Part shown: positions 46,031 through 53,819 of the stretch, one piece after another
Layout of the letters: the number at the start of each line of letters is the position of its first letter
Numbering within the stretch: the first letter of the stretch is position 1
Assembly: GCA_016208305.1 (NCBI GenBank)
Contig: JACQYI010000006.1
Location: 620,001 to 684,000 of the forward strand
From: Oscillatoriophycideae cyanobacterium NC_groundwater_1537_Pr4_S-0.65um_50_18
GTDB lineage: Bacteria > Cyanobacteriota > Cyanobacteriia > Elainellales > Elainellaceae
Direction of reading: 5' to 3'
DNA: 64,000 bases
Made by a program: the position numbers and the translations under genes
The notes under the pieces: generated by a model
Told to the model about the DNA's origin: nothing
Seen by the model: the letters and a program-made list of their open reading frames with translations, nothing else
Databases searched by the model: none

Positions 46031-47227
46031 TTACTCTAAATTGATCTGGGTGCCCCGCCGATCTTGCGCTACAAACGATCGATCCATTGGAATGGCAGCC
46101 ACAGGTTCCGTTAGAGTAAATTGTCCGGCCTCAATCCACTGCTTTAGCTCTTGAGCCACCTGCCGCGATAGATAAATACTGGCCAATGGAGCCACCCGCA
46201 CCGCCTTGCCGTCGATCGCAATCTTGCCAGATTTGAGCTGCGCATAAGTCACCAAACCAAACGTAGGGCGTACCCGACGCGGAATTGAGAAATCCATGAC
46301 CGGAGCCACTAGATCCTGATCCTGTACGGCACAATGCGCCACCACCTCTTCTTGCAAAACGGGAAACGGTACACCTACCCCTAGCATTAGAGAAGACCCA
46401 TAGTTTTTGAAGTAGCAGCCTCGCACCCAGCGAGATTGCATCTGCTTGGCATCGCCAATCAGGGCTAGGGTGGCTGCCGGACCAATGGGTGTATGGTTGG
46501 GCAAGCGCTTTTGCAGAGGAAAGTGTTGAGTGCCTTCCCAGGCAACATAGCCGATGCCGCCCCCCAGAAAGATACGCGTCCCAATGCCGACCAGCTGAAG
46601 ATCCGGATCGTTCATCAAGGGTGAAATGGCACCCGGATTGGAATAAACAGCATTGCCAAGCTGCGGTTGAAGTGGCCCCAGGTAGGTAAAGAGAGGTCGA
46701 TCGCCCCCATTCACCCCCACAATGAAATTTTGGTAGAGATTGCGGGGATTAAACAGATAAAACTGGTTGATGGTGTCGCAGCTGATCGTCGTTTCAAACG
46801 AGGCTCTAGAATAGCAGTCGGTAACTTGCCCGATCGCCCGCAAATGGACAGGTTTTCCGGCAACTAAATCGGCAATCACATGCCCGCCGCCGCGATCGCG
46901 CAGGTCTTGCCCCTCGCTATCGCCCACACCCGCATAATCCACCATCTGCGTTGCCCCCAGATAGAGATCAACGGCTCCAAAGCCAGAGTAGGCCGGAACG
47001 CCATCGAGCCAGCACTGGCGAATTTTGATCGGCGGATCGGTATGTCCAATATTGAGAATGGCTCCCGAAGACTCCATCGGTTCAAAGGTGCCTGTGGTGA
47101 TCACATCCACCTGCTTGGCTGCTTGGGTGATGCCGATCTCCTGAACTTTGGCCTTTAGCTCTTCAACCGTCCAAACCACTGCCTGCTGGCGCAGAATTTT
47201 GTCATTAATTTCGGCGATCGATCGCAT
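46031..47227 (-). CDS. Homocysteine biosynthesis protein (DUF39)
   Basis: 398 residues from ATG 47227, the family start (MRSIAEINDKI); a longer frame to 47284 would overlap the HAD gene. DUF39 proteins, studied in archaea, take part in making homocysteine from aspartate semialdehyde and a sulfide donor. Conserved features: TTGTFEPMESSGAILN, GDGQDL-like GDSEGQDLRDRGGGHVI, CDTINQFYLFNPRN and the Cys of VRGCYFKNYGSSLM. The usual C-terminal CBS or ferredoxin extensions are absent. Cytosolic. Lies 38 nt after the HAD gene, so probably co-transcribed. Confidence 0.85.
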   Translation of the reverse strand: MRSIAEINDKILRQQAVVWTVEELKAKVQEIGITQAAKQVDVITTGTFEPMESSGAILNIGHTDPPIKIRQCWLDGVPAYSGFGAVDLYLGATQMVDYAGVGDSEGQDLRDRGGGHVIADLVAGKPVHLRAIGQVTDCYSRASFETTISCDTINQFYLFNPRNLYQNFIVGVNGGDRPLFTYLGPLQPQLGNAVYSNPGAISPLMNDPDLQLVGIGTRIFLGGGIGYVAWEGTQHFPLQKRLPNHTPIGPAATLALIGDAKQMQSRWVRGCYFKNYGSSLMLGVGVPFPVLQEEVVAHCAVQDQDLVAPVMDFSIPRRVRPTFGLVTYAQLKSGKIAIDGKAVRVAPLASIYLSRQVAQELKQWIEAGQFTLTEPVAAIPMDRSFVAQDRRGTQINLE

Positions 47228-47265
47228 GGTAGGGTGCAAAAGTGAGGGGCTGAGCGCAGGGCTGG

Positions 47266-47937
47266 CTAATCTCGTTTTAGCCAAATGGCCTGAATACCGA
47301 CGGCTTTCGCGCCTTCGTAGTCTTCTTTCAAGCTATCGCCAATGTGCCAGACTCGTTCTGGCACACAGCCCTGTTTAGCTAAAGCAGCCTTAAAAATCTC
47401 AGGATGAGGCTTGGCCGCTCCAACTTCAGTAGAGATAGTGACAGAAGCAAAGAAATCAGCGAGTTCTAAGGCAGACAGTACCGGATAGAGGCGGGTGTCA
47501 AAATTGGACAATACGCCTAGCGGTATCCCTTGGCTCTGCCAATATTTCAACGCAGGAAAAACATCAGGATAAACCACCCAGGGCTGAGCCGTAGCAAAGT
47601 GGGCATAAAGTGCCGCAAAAAAAGCTGAGAAATTGGAGAAGCGATCGCGCATGGCTGCCGCTTGAAAAGTGCGATGTGCCAGATGCTCCCACCAGTCATA
47701 TTCCTTCTGGGGAATGTCAGCAGGGTTAGCGCCTGGAAAAGCCATAGGTGTCTCAGCCGCTTTAAAGCTCTGGTAGAAGGCTTTGTTGAGCAGGGCAGCA
47801 TCTACCTCAACGCCAAATTGTTGAGCTACCTCTTGGTAGACTGCGCCAACGCTGCCTTTGACCCCAAACAATGTGCCCACGGCATCCAAGAAAATGGCTT
47901 GCGGGCGATTCTGCTCAACGTTGATAATTAGACTCAC
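47266..47937 (-). CDS. HAD superfamily hydrolase-like protein (REG-2-like)
   Basis: 223 residues, GTG start. HAD fold: motif I FLDAVGTLFG, motif II VLSNFD (about 143), motif III Lys in GAAKPHPEIF (about 177) and motif IV HIGDSLKEDYEGAKAVG (about 195). In motif I the second Asp of DxD (acid/base residue) is Val, as in plant and cyanobacterial REG-2-like members, so ordinary phosphatase chemistry may be impaired. Same strand as the DUF39 gene. Confidence 0.9.
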   Translation of the reverse strand: MSLIINVEQNRPQAIFLDAVGTLFGVKGSVGAVYQEVAQQFGVEVDAALLNKAFYQSFKAAETPMAFPGANPADIPQKEYDWWEHLAHRTFQAAAMRDRFSNFSAFFAALYAHFATAQPWVVYPDVFPALKYWQSQGIPLGVLSNFDTRLYPVLSALELADFFASVTISTEVGAAKPHPEIFKAALAKQGCVPERVWHIGDSLKEDYEGAKAVGIQAIWLKRD

Positions 47938-47943
47938 TCAGCA

Positions 47944-48699
47944 CTAGTTCTCCTCTAGCTTGGCGCGCAGTTGCTCTAGCTCATCGTCGATCGCAGCTCG
48001 TTTTTCTGGCGTTGTCGGAGGCAGGCTAGGGGCATCTCCAGCCGTTAGCTTAGCCTTGAGCGCTGCCAACTCGTCATCGACATTGCCACCGCTTTCTAGA
48101 GCTTTAAACTGCTTCTCAATCGAGTCACCCGTGCTCAGTTCAGCGATCGCCTCAGACTGAGCCTCAAGCTGCAAGACGCGCTCTTCCATACGCTCGAAGG
48201 CTGCCATAGCGTTGTTAGTACCAACGCGATCGAGCATTTCATTGAGCTGCTGCGAAGCTTTGGCAGAGCGGGCGCGAGCAATATACATATCTTTCTTGGT
48301 TCTGGCTTCCGAGAGTTTGCCCTCTAGCGCCACCATATTTTGCTTTAACTTGCCCACAACGACGCTCTGCTGCTCAATTTGCGACTTGAGAGCGGTGGCC
48401 GTGTCTTGATAAGACTGGCGACGAGTCAGAGCTTCACGGGCAATACTTTCGTCACCTTTTTGCAAAGCAAGCTGCGCCCGTCTGTACCATTCTTCGGCAG
48501 TCGCTTGAGATTGGGAGGCCTGTCGCTCGGTGCGCTTTTGAGTGGCGATCGCTTGAGCAACAGCTTGTCGAACCTGAATCAGGTCATTTTGCATGTCTAG
48601 CACTGCCTGCTCCAGGATCTTCTCTGGATCTTCTGACTGGCTGACCAGACTATTGAGATTGGCGCGAACGACCCGTCCAATTCGGTCAAATAATCCCAT
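47944..48699 (-). CDS. vipp1: Vipp1/IM30, PspA family ESCRT-III-like membrane remodelling protein
   Basis: 251 residues from ATG 48699 (MGLFDRIGRVVRANLNSLV, the amphipathic helix 0). Nearly all helical: hairpin helices with EDPEKILEQAVLDMQNDL, EAQ/KR-rich coiled coil to about residue 180, then a short linker (about 205-230) and a C-terminal helix DDELEQLRAKLEEN. That extra C-terminal helix separates Vipp1 from bacterial PspA. Needed for thylakoid biogenesis and membrane protection. Ends 7 nt from the HAD start. Confidence 0.92.
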   Translation of the reverse strand: MGLFDRIGRVVRANLNSLVSQSEDPEKILEQAVLDMQNDLIQVRQAVAQAIATQKRTERQASQSQATAEEWYRRAQLALQKGDESIAREALTRRQSYQDTATALKSQIEQQSVVVGKLKQNMVALEGKLSEARTKKDMYIARARSAKASQQLNEMLDRVGTNNAMAAFERMEERVLQLEAQSEAIAELSTGDSIEKQFKALESGGNVDDELAALKAKLTAGDAPSLPPTTPEKRAAIDDELEQLRAKLEEN

Positions 48700-48999
48700 C
48701 CTGAGACTCCGTTGATGCTTAAGGCAGGGCATTGACTCTATCGTATCGTACCTTTTTCAAGGGAGCCGTGCCTGATCGGGCACTTCAATCTTGAGTGCTA
48801 GCGCAGTGTTTGAGCGCTGGCGCCGTAAAGGATCTTGTGAAAGTGTGAAAGATCTCGTGAAAGATAGTGTCAACTTCCAGCGTGCCTTCGTTCATTTTGC
48901 GTGGGGTTCAATATAATAGTTCGTCATAATACTGAATTTCGTAACGTTCTGGCGCTTCAAGATCGGCGCGAATCTCACTGCAAACAAGGCTGACTGAAC

Positions 49000-50859
49000 A
49001 TGACAAACCATTGGGCGATCGCCATCGGTATCAATCAATATCGCCATTTCCAGCCTTTGAGCTATGCCGAGCGAGATGCCCAAAGCTTTCGAGATTTTTT
49101 GGTCAGAGAAGCAGGATTTTCTCCTAAACATTGCCTCCTGCTGACAGACAGCTCTCCCGCCATTGAGCAAACGGCCACCTATCCCAGCCGCGACATTATT
49201 CAGGCTTACATTGCTCAGCTCTGCCAAAAGCGACTTCAGCCAGGAGATTTTCTCTGGTGCTTTTTTAGCGGCTATGGCGTTCGGTTTGAGGGCAAAGACT
49301 ATCTCATGCCTGCCGAAGGCAAACCGGATGCGATCGCGGAGACAGGCATTCCTATCGAGGCTTTGTTGGACACGTTTGCCGCTGCCCCGACCCCCAACAT
49401 TTTATTGACTCTAGATGTAAACCGGAGCCAGAGCGTTCTGGCTGGAGAAGGGGTCGGCGACCAGACCATAGCGTTGGCAAAAAATCAGGGGCTAGCCGCT
49501 ATTTTGTCTGCTCAGCCAGATCAGTTTTCCCATGAAACTCTAGCTTTGCGGCAGGGGCTGTTTACGGCTGCCGTGATTGAAGGAATGCGCTATCGGGGCT
49601 GTCTGTCGCTGGAATCTTTAGTGCAGTATTTGGGCGATCGCCTACCTGAACTGAGCGAGCACCACTGGCGACCCCGGCAAGATCCCTTTGCGGTAATTCC
49701 GGCTGAGAGAAAGCATCAGCTGCTTGTACCTGAGGCAGCGGCCACCACGTTAGGACGTGATTCGCTAGAGAATCGTTTGATTGGCGCAGCGACTCAAACT
49801 GTTTCCTCAGGTTTCGCGGCTCCTATGAGTTCGGCTTCCCCTTTAAGCCCGGTAGCGCACCCCCCTGATCCCTACACAGCTGCTTCCGATGCAGCGCTGC
49901 TAGAGCGATCGCTGGCGGCTCCTTTTCCGGGAGATCCGGGCGTGCCCTTACCCGCCACGATTCTGATGCCACAGCTCAAACGAGAGATAGCCCCGCCTGC
50001 TCAGGCGAGCCGTGAACTGGCTCAAGAGCCGATCGCTCCAGCAGCCAACCTCTCAGACTCTGAACGTGCGATCGATCCAGCCATTGATGCTAGATTCTGG
50101 CGACGGCTGGTGACTTGGGGCGGGGCGATCGCGGCATTGCTGCTGCTCTCGGTTGTGCTGCGCAACTGGCGACAGCTCACAGATGTCCCGGCTAATCCAG
50201 GTGCTGCATTAGAGGTGTCTCCTAATTCAGGCCAGCCTAGTGCTGCGATCGATTCCGCCTCTCCCTTGAGATCGGTGCAAATAGCCCTTGAGTCTGGACA
50301 GTACGAAGATGCCCGACAACAGCTTGAAGCCATGCCGCCAGAGGCGCAAGATGCCGCCTACTTAGATCTCTTAAAGCAGGCAAATCGCGGCATTTTGAGC
50401 GAAGCCCGCACCATTCTGAGCCGTTCTAGAGAGGCTTCTGCCGAAAACCAAGCCTCTGATTTTGCCGACGCGATCGCCAAAGCCCGCCAAATTAAGCTGG
50501 GTCAACCGCTGTTTGAAGAAGCGCATATGGATATCGATCGCTGGAGCATCGTCATGCTAGACATGGCGCAAGGAAGAGCCGATCGCCGAAACGGTAGCTC
50601 TACCCCCCTCGCAGCCAGCAACTACGGGGCTGCCATTGCCTCCGCTCAACTCGTTCCTAACGATAATCCGCAGATTTATGCCCAAGCCCAACAGGCGATC
50701 GCCCAATGGAGTCAGCTCATTTTAGATTTGGCCAACGAACGCGCTACCGAGGGAAACTATGATTTAGCGATCAAGGCAGCACAGCTAATTCCTGAAAACA
50801 CCCCTAGCTATGAGGCCGCTCAAGAGGCCATTGCCCAGTGGAGCACGCAACTCTATTAG
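49000..50859 (+). CDS. Caspase-fold pseudo-orthocaspase with C-terminal extension
   Basis: 619 residues. N-terminal caspase-like domain (about 1-240): WAIAIGINQYRHFQPLSYAERDA, the strand-loop DFLWCFFSGYGVR and NILLTLDVNRSQ. The catalytic His of FxGHG is Tyr92 and the catalytic Cys of DCC is Asn141 (Val140 before it), so it should not be a peptidase. A linker leads to one membrane helix (about 370-388, GGAIAALLLLSVVL) and a helical repeat region (about 420-619) containing two SAQLVPND / AAQLIPEN-type repeats. Likely a membrane-anchored scaffold or regulator. Confidence 0.9.
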   Translation: MTNHWAIAIGINQYRHFQPLSYAERDAQSFRDFLVREAGFSPKHCLLLTDSSPAIEQTATYPSRDIIQAYIAQLCQKRLQPGDFLWCFFSGYGVRFEGKDYLMPAEGKPDAIAETGIPIEALLDTFAAAPTPNILLTLDVNRSQSVLAGEGVGDQTIALAKNQGLAAILSAQPDQFSHETLALRQGLFTAAVIEGMRYRGCLSLESLVQYLGDRLPELSEHHWRPRQDPFAVIPAERKHQLLVPEAAATTLGRDSLENRLIGAATQTVSSGFAAPMSSASPLSPVAHPPDPYTAASDAALLERSLAAPFPGDPGVPLPATILMPQLKREIAPPAQASRELAQEPIAPAANLSDSERAIDPAIDARFWRRLVTWGGAIAALLLLSVVLRNWRQLTDVPANPGAALEVSPNSGQPSAAIDSASPLRSVQIALESGQYEDARQQLEAMPPEAQDAAYLDLLKQANRGILSEARTILSRSREASAENQASDFADAIAKARQIKLGQPLFEEAHMDIDRWSIVMLDMAQGRADRRNGSSTPLAASNYGAAIASAQLVPNDNPQIYAQAQQAIAQWSQLILDLANERATEGNYDLAIKAAQLIPENTPSYEAAQEAIAQWSTQLY

Positions 50860-50881
50860 GATCGCGGATTAATTAGCCTGT

Positions 50882-50932
50882 AATAGTTTTTTGGAAGTGC
50901 CGCGCTCCGCGCGGCACTTCCAAAAAACTATT
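50882..50932. repeat. Perfect palindrome, 24-bp arms
   Basis: Arms 50882-50905 and 50909-50932 are perfectly complementary around TCC, with the centre GCGCTCCGCGC and ends AATAGTTTTTTGG / CCAAAAAACTATT. The outer arm recurs at 52322-52360. The T6 tracts on both strands would also allow bidirectional termination after the caspase-fold gene. Confidence 0.92.
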
Positions 50933-51054
50933 GGACTTTAATTTGATCCATGAGCTTTAGCATGAGAAATCTATCAATTCTAGAAAAGCATTCCCTATTC
51001 TTCAGGTCAGCCGTTAACATAGTAAGACTGTGAAAAATTTCGGTACTTTCAGTC

Positions 51055-51228
51055 ATGGCTACTCCTAAGAAGAAAACCTCTAGCTCCAAGCGGGACAAGC
51101 GCAAGGCAACCTGGAAGCATAAGGCGGCCGTTGCAGCTCAAAAGGCGCTCTCCCTTGGCAAATCTGTCCTCACGAATCGTTCGACTGGCTTTGTTTACCC
51201 TCAACCTGAGGTAGAAGAAGAAGAGTAG
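51055..51228 (+). CDS. rpmF: 50S ribosomal protein L32
   Basis: 57 residues: [20 protein letters not shown], then a helical middle and [12 protein letters not shown]. Length, the basic N terminus and the ATPKKK-S-S-R-RR-W pattern identify L32; the zinc Cys pairs seen in some bacteria are absent, as usual in cyanobacteria. A strong terminator follows 67 nt after the stop. Confidence 0.95.
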   Translation: MATPKKKTSSSKRDKRKATWKHKAAVAAQKALSLGKSVLTNRSTGFVYPQPEVEEEE

Positions 51229-51294
51229 AGGTTTCCTAACGCTGTAGGCTGAACTCGCTCAACATTTAGGTATCTTGCGACAAGCTTGTCAAAG

Positions 51295-51320
51295 GCGCAG
51301 AGAAAAGGTTTTCTCTGCGC
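51295..51320 (+). terminator. Rho-independent terminator of rpmF
   Basis: 12-bp perfect stem GCGCAGAGAAAA / TTTTCTCTGCGC with a GG centre, followed by TTTAAG. Confidence 0.82.
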
Positions 51321-51416
51321 TTTAAGTGTTGAGTTCTTTAAGGATTGAAGTATTGTAAAGCAGTACGAAACCCTAGACACTACAGCTATAGTTGCAAGTA
51401 TTTGATTTAAGCCATT

Positions 51417-51445
51417 TTTGTGGACGTGCTCCGTGTGCCTACAAA
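51417..51445. repeat. Degenerate palindrome, probable decayed family copy
   Basis: TTTGTGGACGTG-CTC-CGTGTGCCTACAAA pairs with several wobble or mismatch positions. Its centre GTGCTCCGTG resembles the GCGCTCCGCG centre of the palindromes at 50882 and 23631. Confidence 0.5.
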
Positions 51446-51675
51446 TGTGAATACCGACTGTCCTAACAGTAATGGCGCTGCTAGGAAAATAAAGAAAATT
51501 GGGCGATCGATTCAGGTGAAGCAGCAGCTATGTAGAAATATCGCCAGTATTATTTCAGTAGGTTATCAGTATGGGTAAAGCCGTATCGCAGCTTTGCCAG
51601 TTCACACGTGTCCACTTTGCAGACTTGTTCTTCTGACAGACCTGTTTATCTTCTACACCTAACCGAGATCAACTT

Positions 51676-52272
51676 ATGCTGGGCAAGTTCTTTCATAAAC
51701 CCGACCCTGAGCTTCAACATCGTGTTCCACCAGGACAACACCTGACTCAAGGATTTCCCGTTCTCACCTATGGCGATACACCTACGGTTGCACCTGAAAC
51801 CTGGGAGTTGAAGGTCTGGGGGTTGGCACAGCCCAAGACTTTTACATGGGCAGACTTCATGGCCATGCCGCAAAAAAATTTCACGGCAGACTTTCACTGC
51901 GTTACCACTTGGTCAAAGTTAGACGTGGAGTGGACGGGTGTAACGGTGACTGACTTTATGAAATATGTTGAGGTTGATCCCAAGGCCGTTCACATTATGG
52001 AGCATGCTTACGGCGGCTACACCACAAACATTGCCCTAGAGGATTTTTTGCGCGAAGAGAATTTCTTTGCTCACACCTTGTTTGGCGAACCTTTACCTGC
52101 CGATCACGGTGGGCCAATGCGCCTAATTGTGCCCCATCTTTACGCCTGGAAGGGTGCAAAATGGCTCAATGGCCTAGAGTTTCTTGAGCAGCCCGATCTT
52201 GGGTTTTGGGAGCGCAACGGCTACCACAAGCGAGGCGAACCTTGGGCAGAAGAGCGCTACAGCTCCCGATAA
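51676..52272 (+). CDS. Sulfite-oxidase-like molybdopterin oxidoreductase
   Basis: 198 residues. A soluble SUOX-fold domain with the molybdenum-ligating Cys in FTADFHCVTTWSKLD (about residue 75), WTGVTV, the MEHAYGGYTTN block, ALEDFL, LPADHGGPMRLIVPHLYAWKGAKW and a final GFWERNGYHKRG. No signal peptide, so cytoplasmic. Related to YedY/MsrP-like catalytic subunits but without the Tat leader or a membrane partner. It lies between two copies of the palindromic repeat. Substrate unknown. Confidence 0.9.
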   Translation: MLGKFFHKPDPELQHRVPPGQHLTQGFPVLTYGDTPTVAPETWELKVWGLAQPKTFTWADFMAMPQKNFTADFHCVTTWSKLDVEWTGVTVTDFMKYVEVDPKAVHIMEHAYGGYTTNIALEDFLREENFFAHTLFGEPLPADHGGPMRLIVPHLYAWKGAKWLNGLEFLEQPDLGFWERNGYHKRGEPWAEERYSSR

Positions 52273-52321
52273 TTCAATTCTCGATCGTTCGATAGTGAGT
52301 CCTTAGATTCAATAAACACCC

Positions 52322-52360
52322 AATAGTTTTTTGGAGGCGCGGCGCTTCCAAAAAACTATT
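52322..52360. repeat. Shortened copy of the AATAGTTTTTTGG palindrome
   Basis: AATAGTTTTTTGGAGGCGC / GCGCTTCCAAAAAACTATT, 39 bp, with one G-T pair. The outer 14 bp match the palindrome at 50882-50932, but the centre is shorter by 12 bp. Confidence 0.88.
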
Positions 52361-52404
52361 ACAGATTAATTAATTTGTAATTTCTAGCAAGCCTTTAAAA
52401 CACG

Positions 52405-52600
52405 AGAGGTCTGGTCGCTGTGACCAGACCCTAAGAGGTTAGTTAATCGCACTCGGTATTGAAGAATAAGGTGGACAACGTAACCCACAGCACCCCTATC
52501 ACTTAGGGAGATAATCCTTGCCTCTTTAGAAGGCCGCAGCTTTGGTGATTAGCGTTTCAGTCTCTCGGGAGATACAAGCTAGAGACTAGACCAAACGCTA
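52405..52600. ncRNA. Candidate structured RNA, family unknown
   Basis: Within about 195 nt there are: a perfect 9-bp hairpin GGTCTGGTC-GCTGT-GACCAGACC (52408-52430); GTGG/CCAC and GGTG/CACC pairs near 52471-52495; CCCTA-TCACT-TAGGG (about 52493-52507); and a long hairpin AGCGTTT..AGTCTCT / AGAGACT..AAACGCT (52551-52599). No coding frame explains it. Strand cannot be fixed. It does not match the RNase P, tmRNA or SRP sequence cores I know. Confidence 0.4.
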
Positions 52601-52862
52601 CTTCACTTACAAGATGATCAACATGATCAGGAAATATCTTGCCGCGATCGAATGCTGTGCTCGAACTAAGCGGGAGGCACAAGGCTTAAGTCGAGGAATG
52701 ATTGGGTTTCAGAGACTATGTTGTGTGCCTGAATTAAAGTTATCATCCCCATCTGGCAAATTGGCTCTCTGTTTGCCAAAGTTAGCAATAGTTGGCAAAT
52801 CTTTATCTTTATCTAGAGAAAAGAAGTAACCCTTCAGCCAGAGGCGCTGGGGCAAAAGGTCT

Positions 52863-53819
52863 TTACTCACGCAAGAGCGCCATCCATGTCTCTGGGCCGA
52901 CTATGCCATCTGGCTCTAAGCTGAGATTGCGTTGCGCTGTTTTAACAGCTTCTTGAGTTTCTGCCCCAAAGACACCATCGATCGCACCCTTGAAAGCGCC
53001 GATCGCCTTCAGGCGTTCCTGTAGAGCATTCACAGCCGAGCCTCGCATTCCCATTCGCAAGATGGGTAACTCGACCTGCGCTGACGTGGGGGAGGCTGAG
53101 TCTGAGGGTTGGGGTGTTGCGGTCTGAGGGGCAGGGGTTTGAGGGGCGGGAGTCTGAGACGCAGGGGTCTGAGGGGCAGGGGTTTGAGGGGCGGGAGTCT
53201 GCGGCGTTGAAGAGGGCGCAGGAGTCTGCGGTGTTGAAGAGGGCGCAGGTGCTTGAGCAGTACCCGAAGCAGGCGATGCTGTAGGAGAAGGGAATGAGCT
53301 ATTTGCTGATGCGGTGGGCGTAGGGAAAGGGTTACTCGCCGCAGGTCGGGGCGTAGAGACTGCGGTCGAAGTGGCGATCGCCCCATTGACAGACGAAGCC
53401 GCGCTAGGATTAGCAGCAGGCGGAGCGTTATTGGCAGCACTGACTTCAGGCGAAGACGGCAGTAGCTTAGCCCAAGTTTCGGAGCCAACGATCCCATCGG
53501 CCTGTAGGCCAGCCGCCTGCTGAAAAGCAGCGACAGCCCCCGCAGTGCTGTCTCGATAAAGGCCGTCGATCGCGCCTGTATAGAACCCTAGAAGTTTCAG
53601 CAAAGCCTGTAGATCAGAAACAGAATCGCCTTGGCTGCCCTGCTTCAAAATCGTGCGGTTTCCCGGAGAAGGCGCTGAGGCGGGTGCAGAAGTTTGATTT
53701 TCTCCAGTCTGCCCTGGGCCTTGAGCAAAGGCAGGACTCAGCCCAACTGATAGGAGCAAGGTCAGAGAGGCGATCGAGCCTGTGCGCACTAACTGAGTAC
53801 ATCCAAACTGAGAGCGCAT
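52863..53819 (-). CDS. Secreted protein with two peptidoglycan-binding domains
   Basis: 318 residues from ATG 53819, which gives a clean signal peptide (hydrophobic core SIASLTLLLSVGLSPAFA). Two PG_binding_1 domains: about 55-115 (ILKQGSQGDSVSDLQALLKLLGFYTG, IVGSETWAKLL) and about 255-318 (LRMGMRGSAVNALQERLKAIGAFKG, IVGPETWMALL). A Pro/Thr/Ser/Gln-rich repeat linker with PQTPA units (about 195-245) joins them. No catalytic domain, so a periplasmic wall-binding protein. An upstream in-frame start at 53867 is possible. Confidence 0.9.
   Translation of the reverse strand: MRSQFGCTQLVRTGSIASLTLLLSVGLSPAFAQGPGQTGENQTSAPASAPSPGNRTILKQGSQGDSVSDLQALLKLLGFYTGAIDGLYRDSTAGAVAAFQQAAGLQADGIVGSETWAKLLPSSPEVSAANNAPPAANPSAASSVNGAIATSTAVSTPRPAASNPFPTPTASANSSFPSPTASPASGTAQAPAPSSTPQTPAPSSTPQTPAPQTPAPQTPASQTPAPQTPAPQTATPQPSDSASPTSAQVELPILRMGMRGSAVNALQERLKAIGAFKGAIDGVFGAETQEAVKTAQRNLSLEPDGIVGPETWMALLRE

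Larger units (their letters stand above)
51229..51675. other. Intergenic region after rpmF
   Basis: Contains the rpmF terminator and a degenerate palindrome (separate entries). The remainder is AT-rich with no gene that I can support. Confidence 0.5.

Noticed and set aside
52614-52829. 71-codon plus-strand frame
   Set aside because: No ribosome-binding site of note and odd composition; lies immediately after an RNA-like hairpin. Not supported as a gene.
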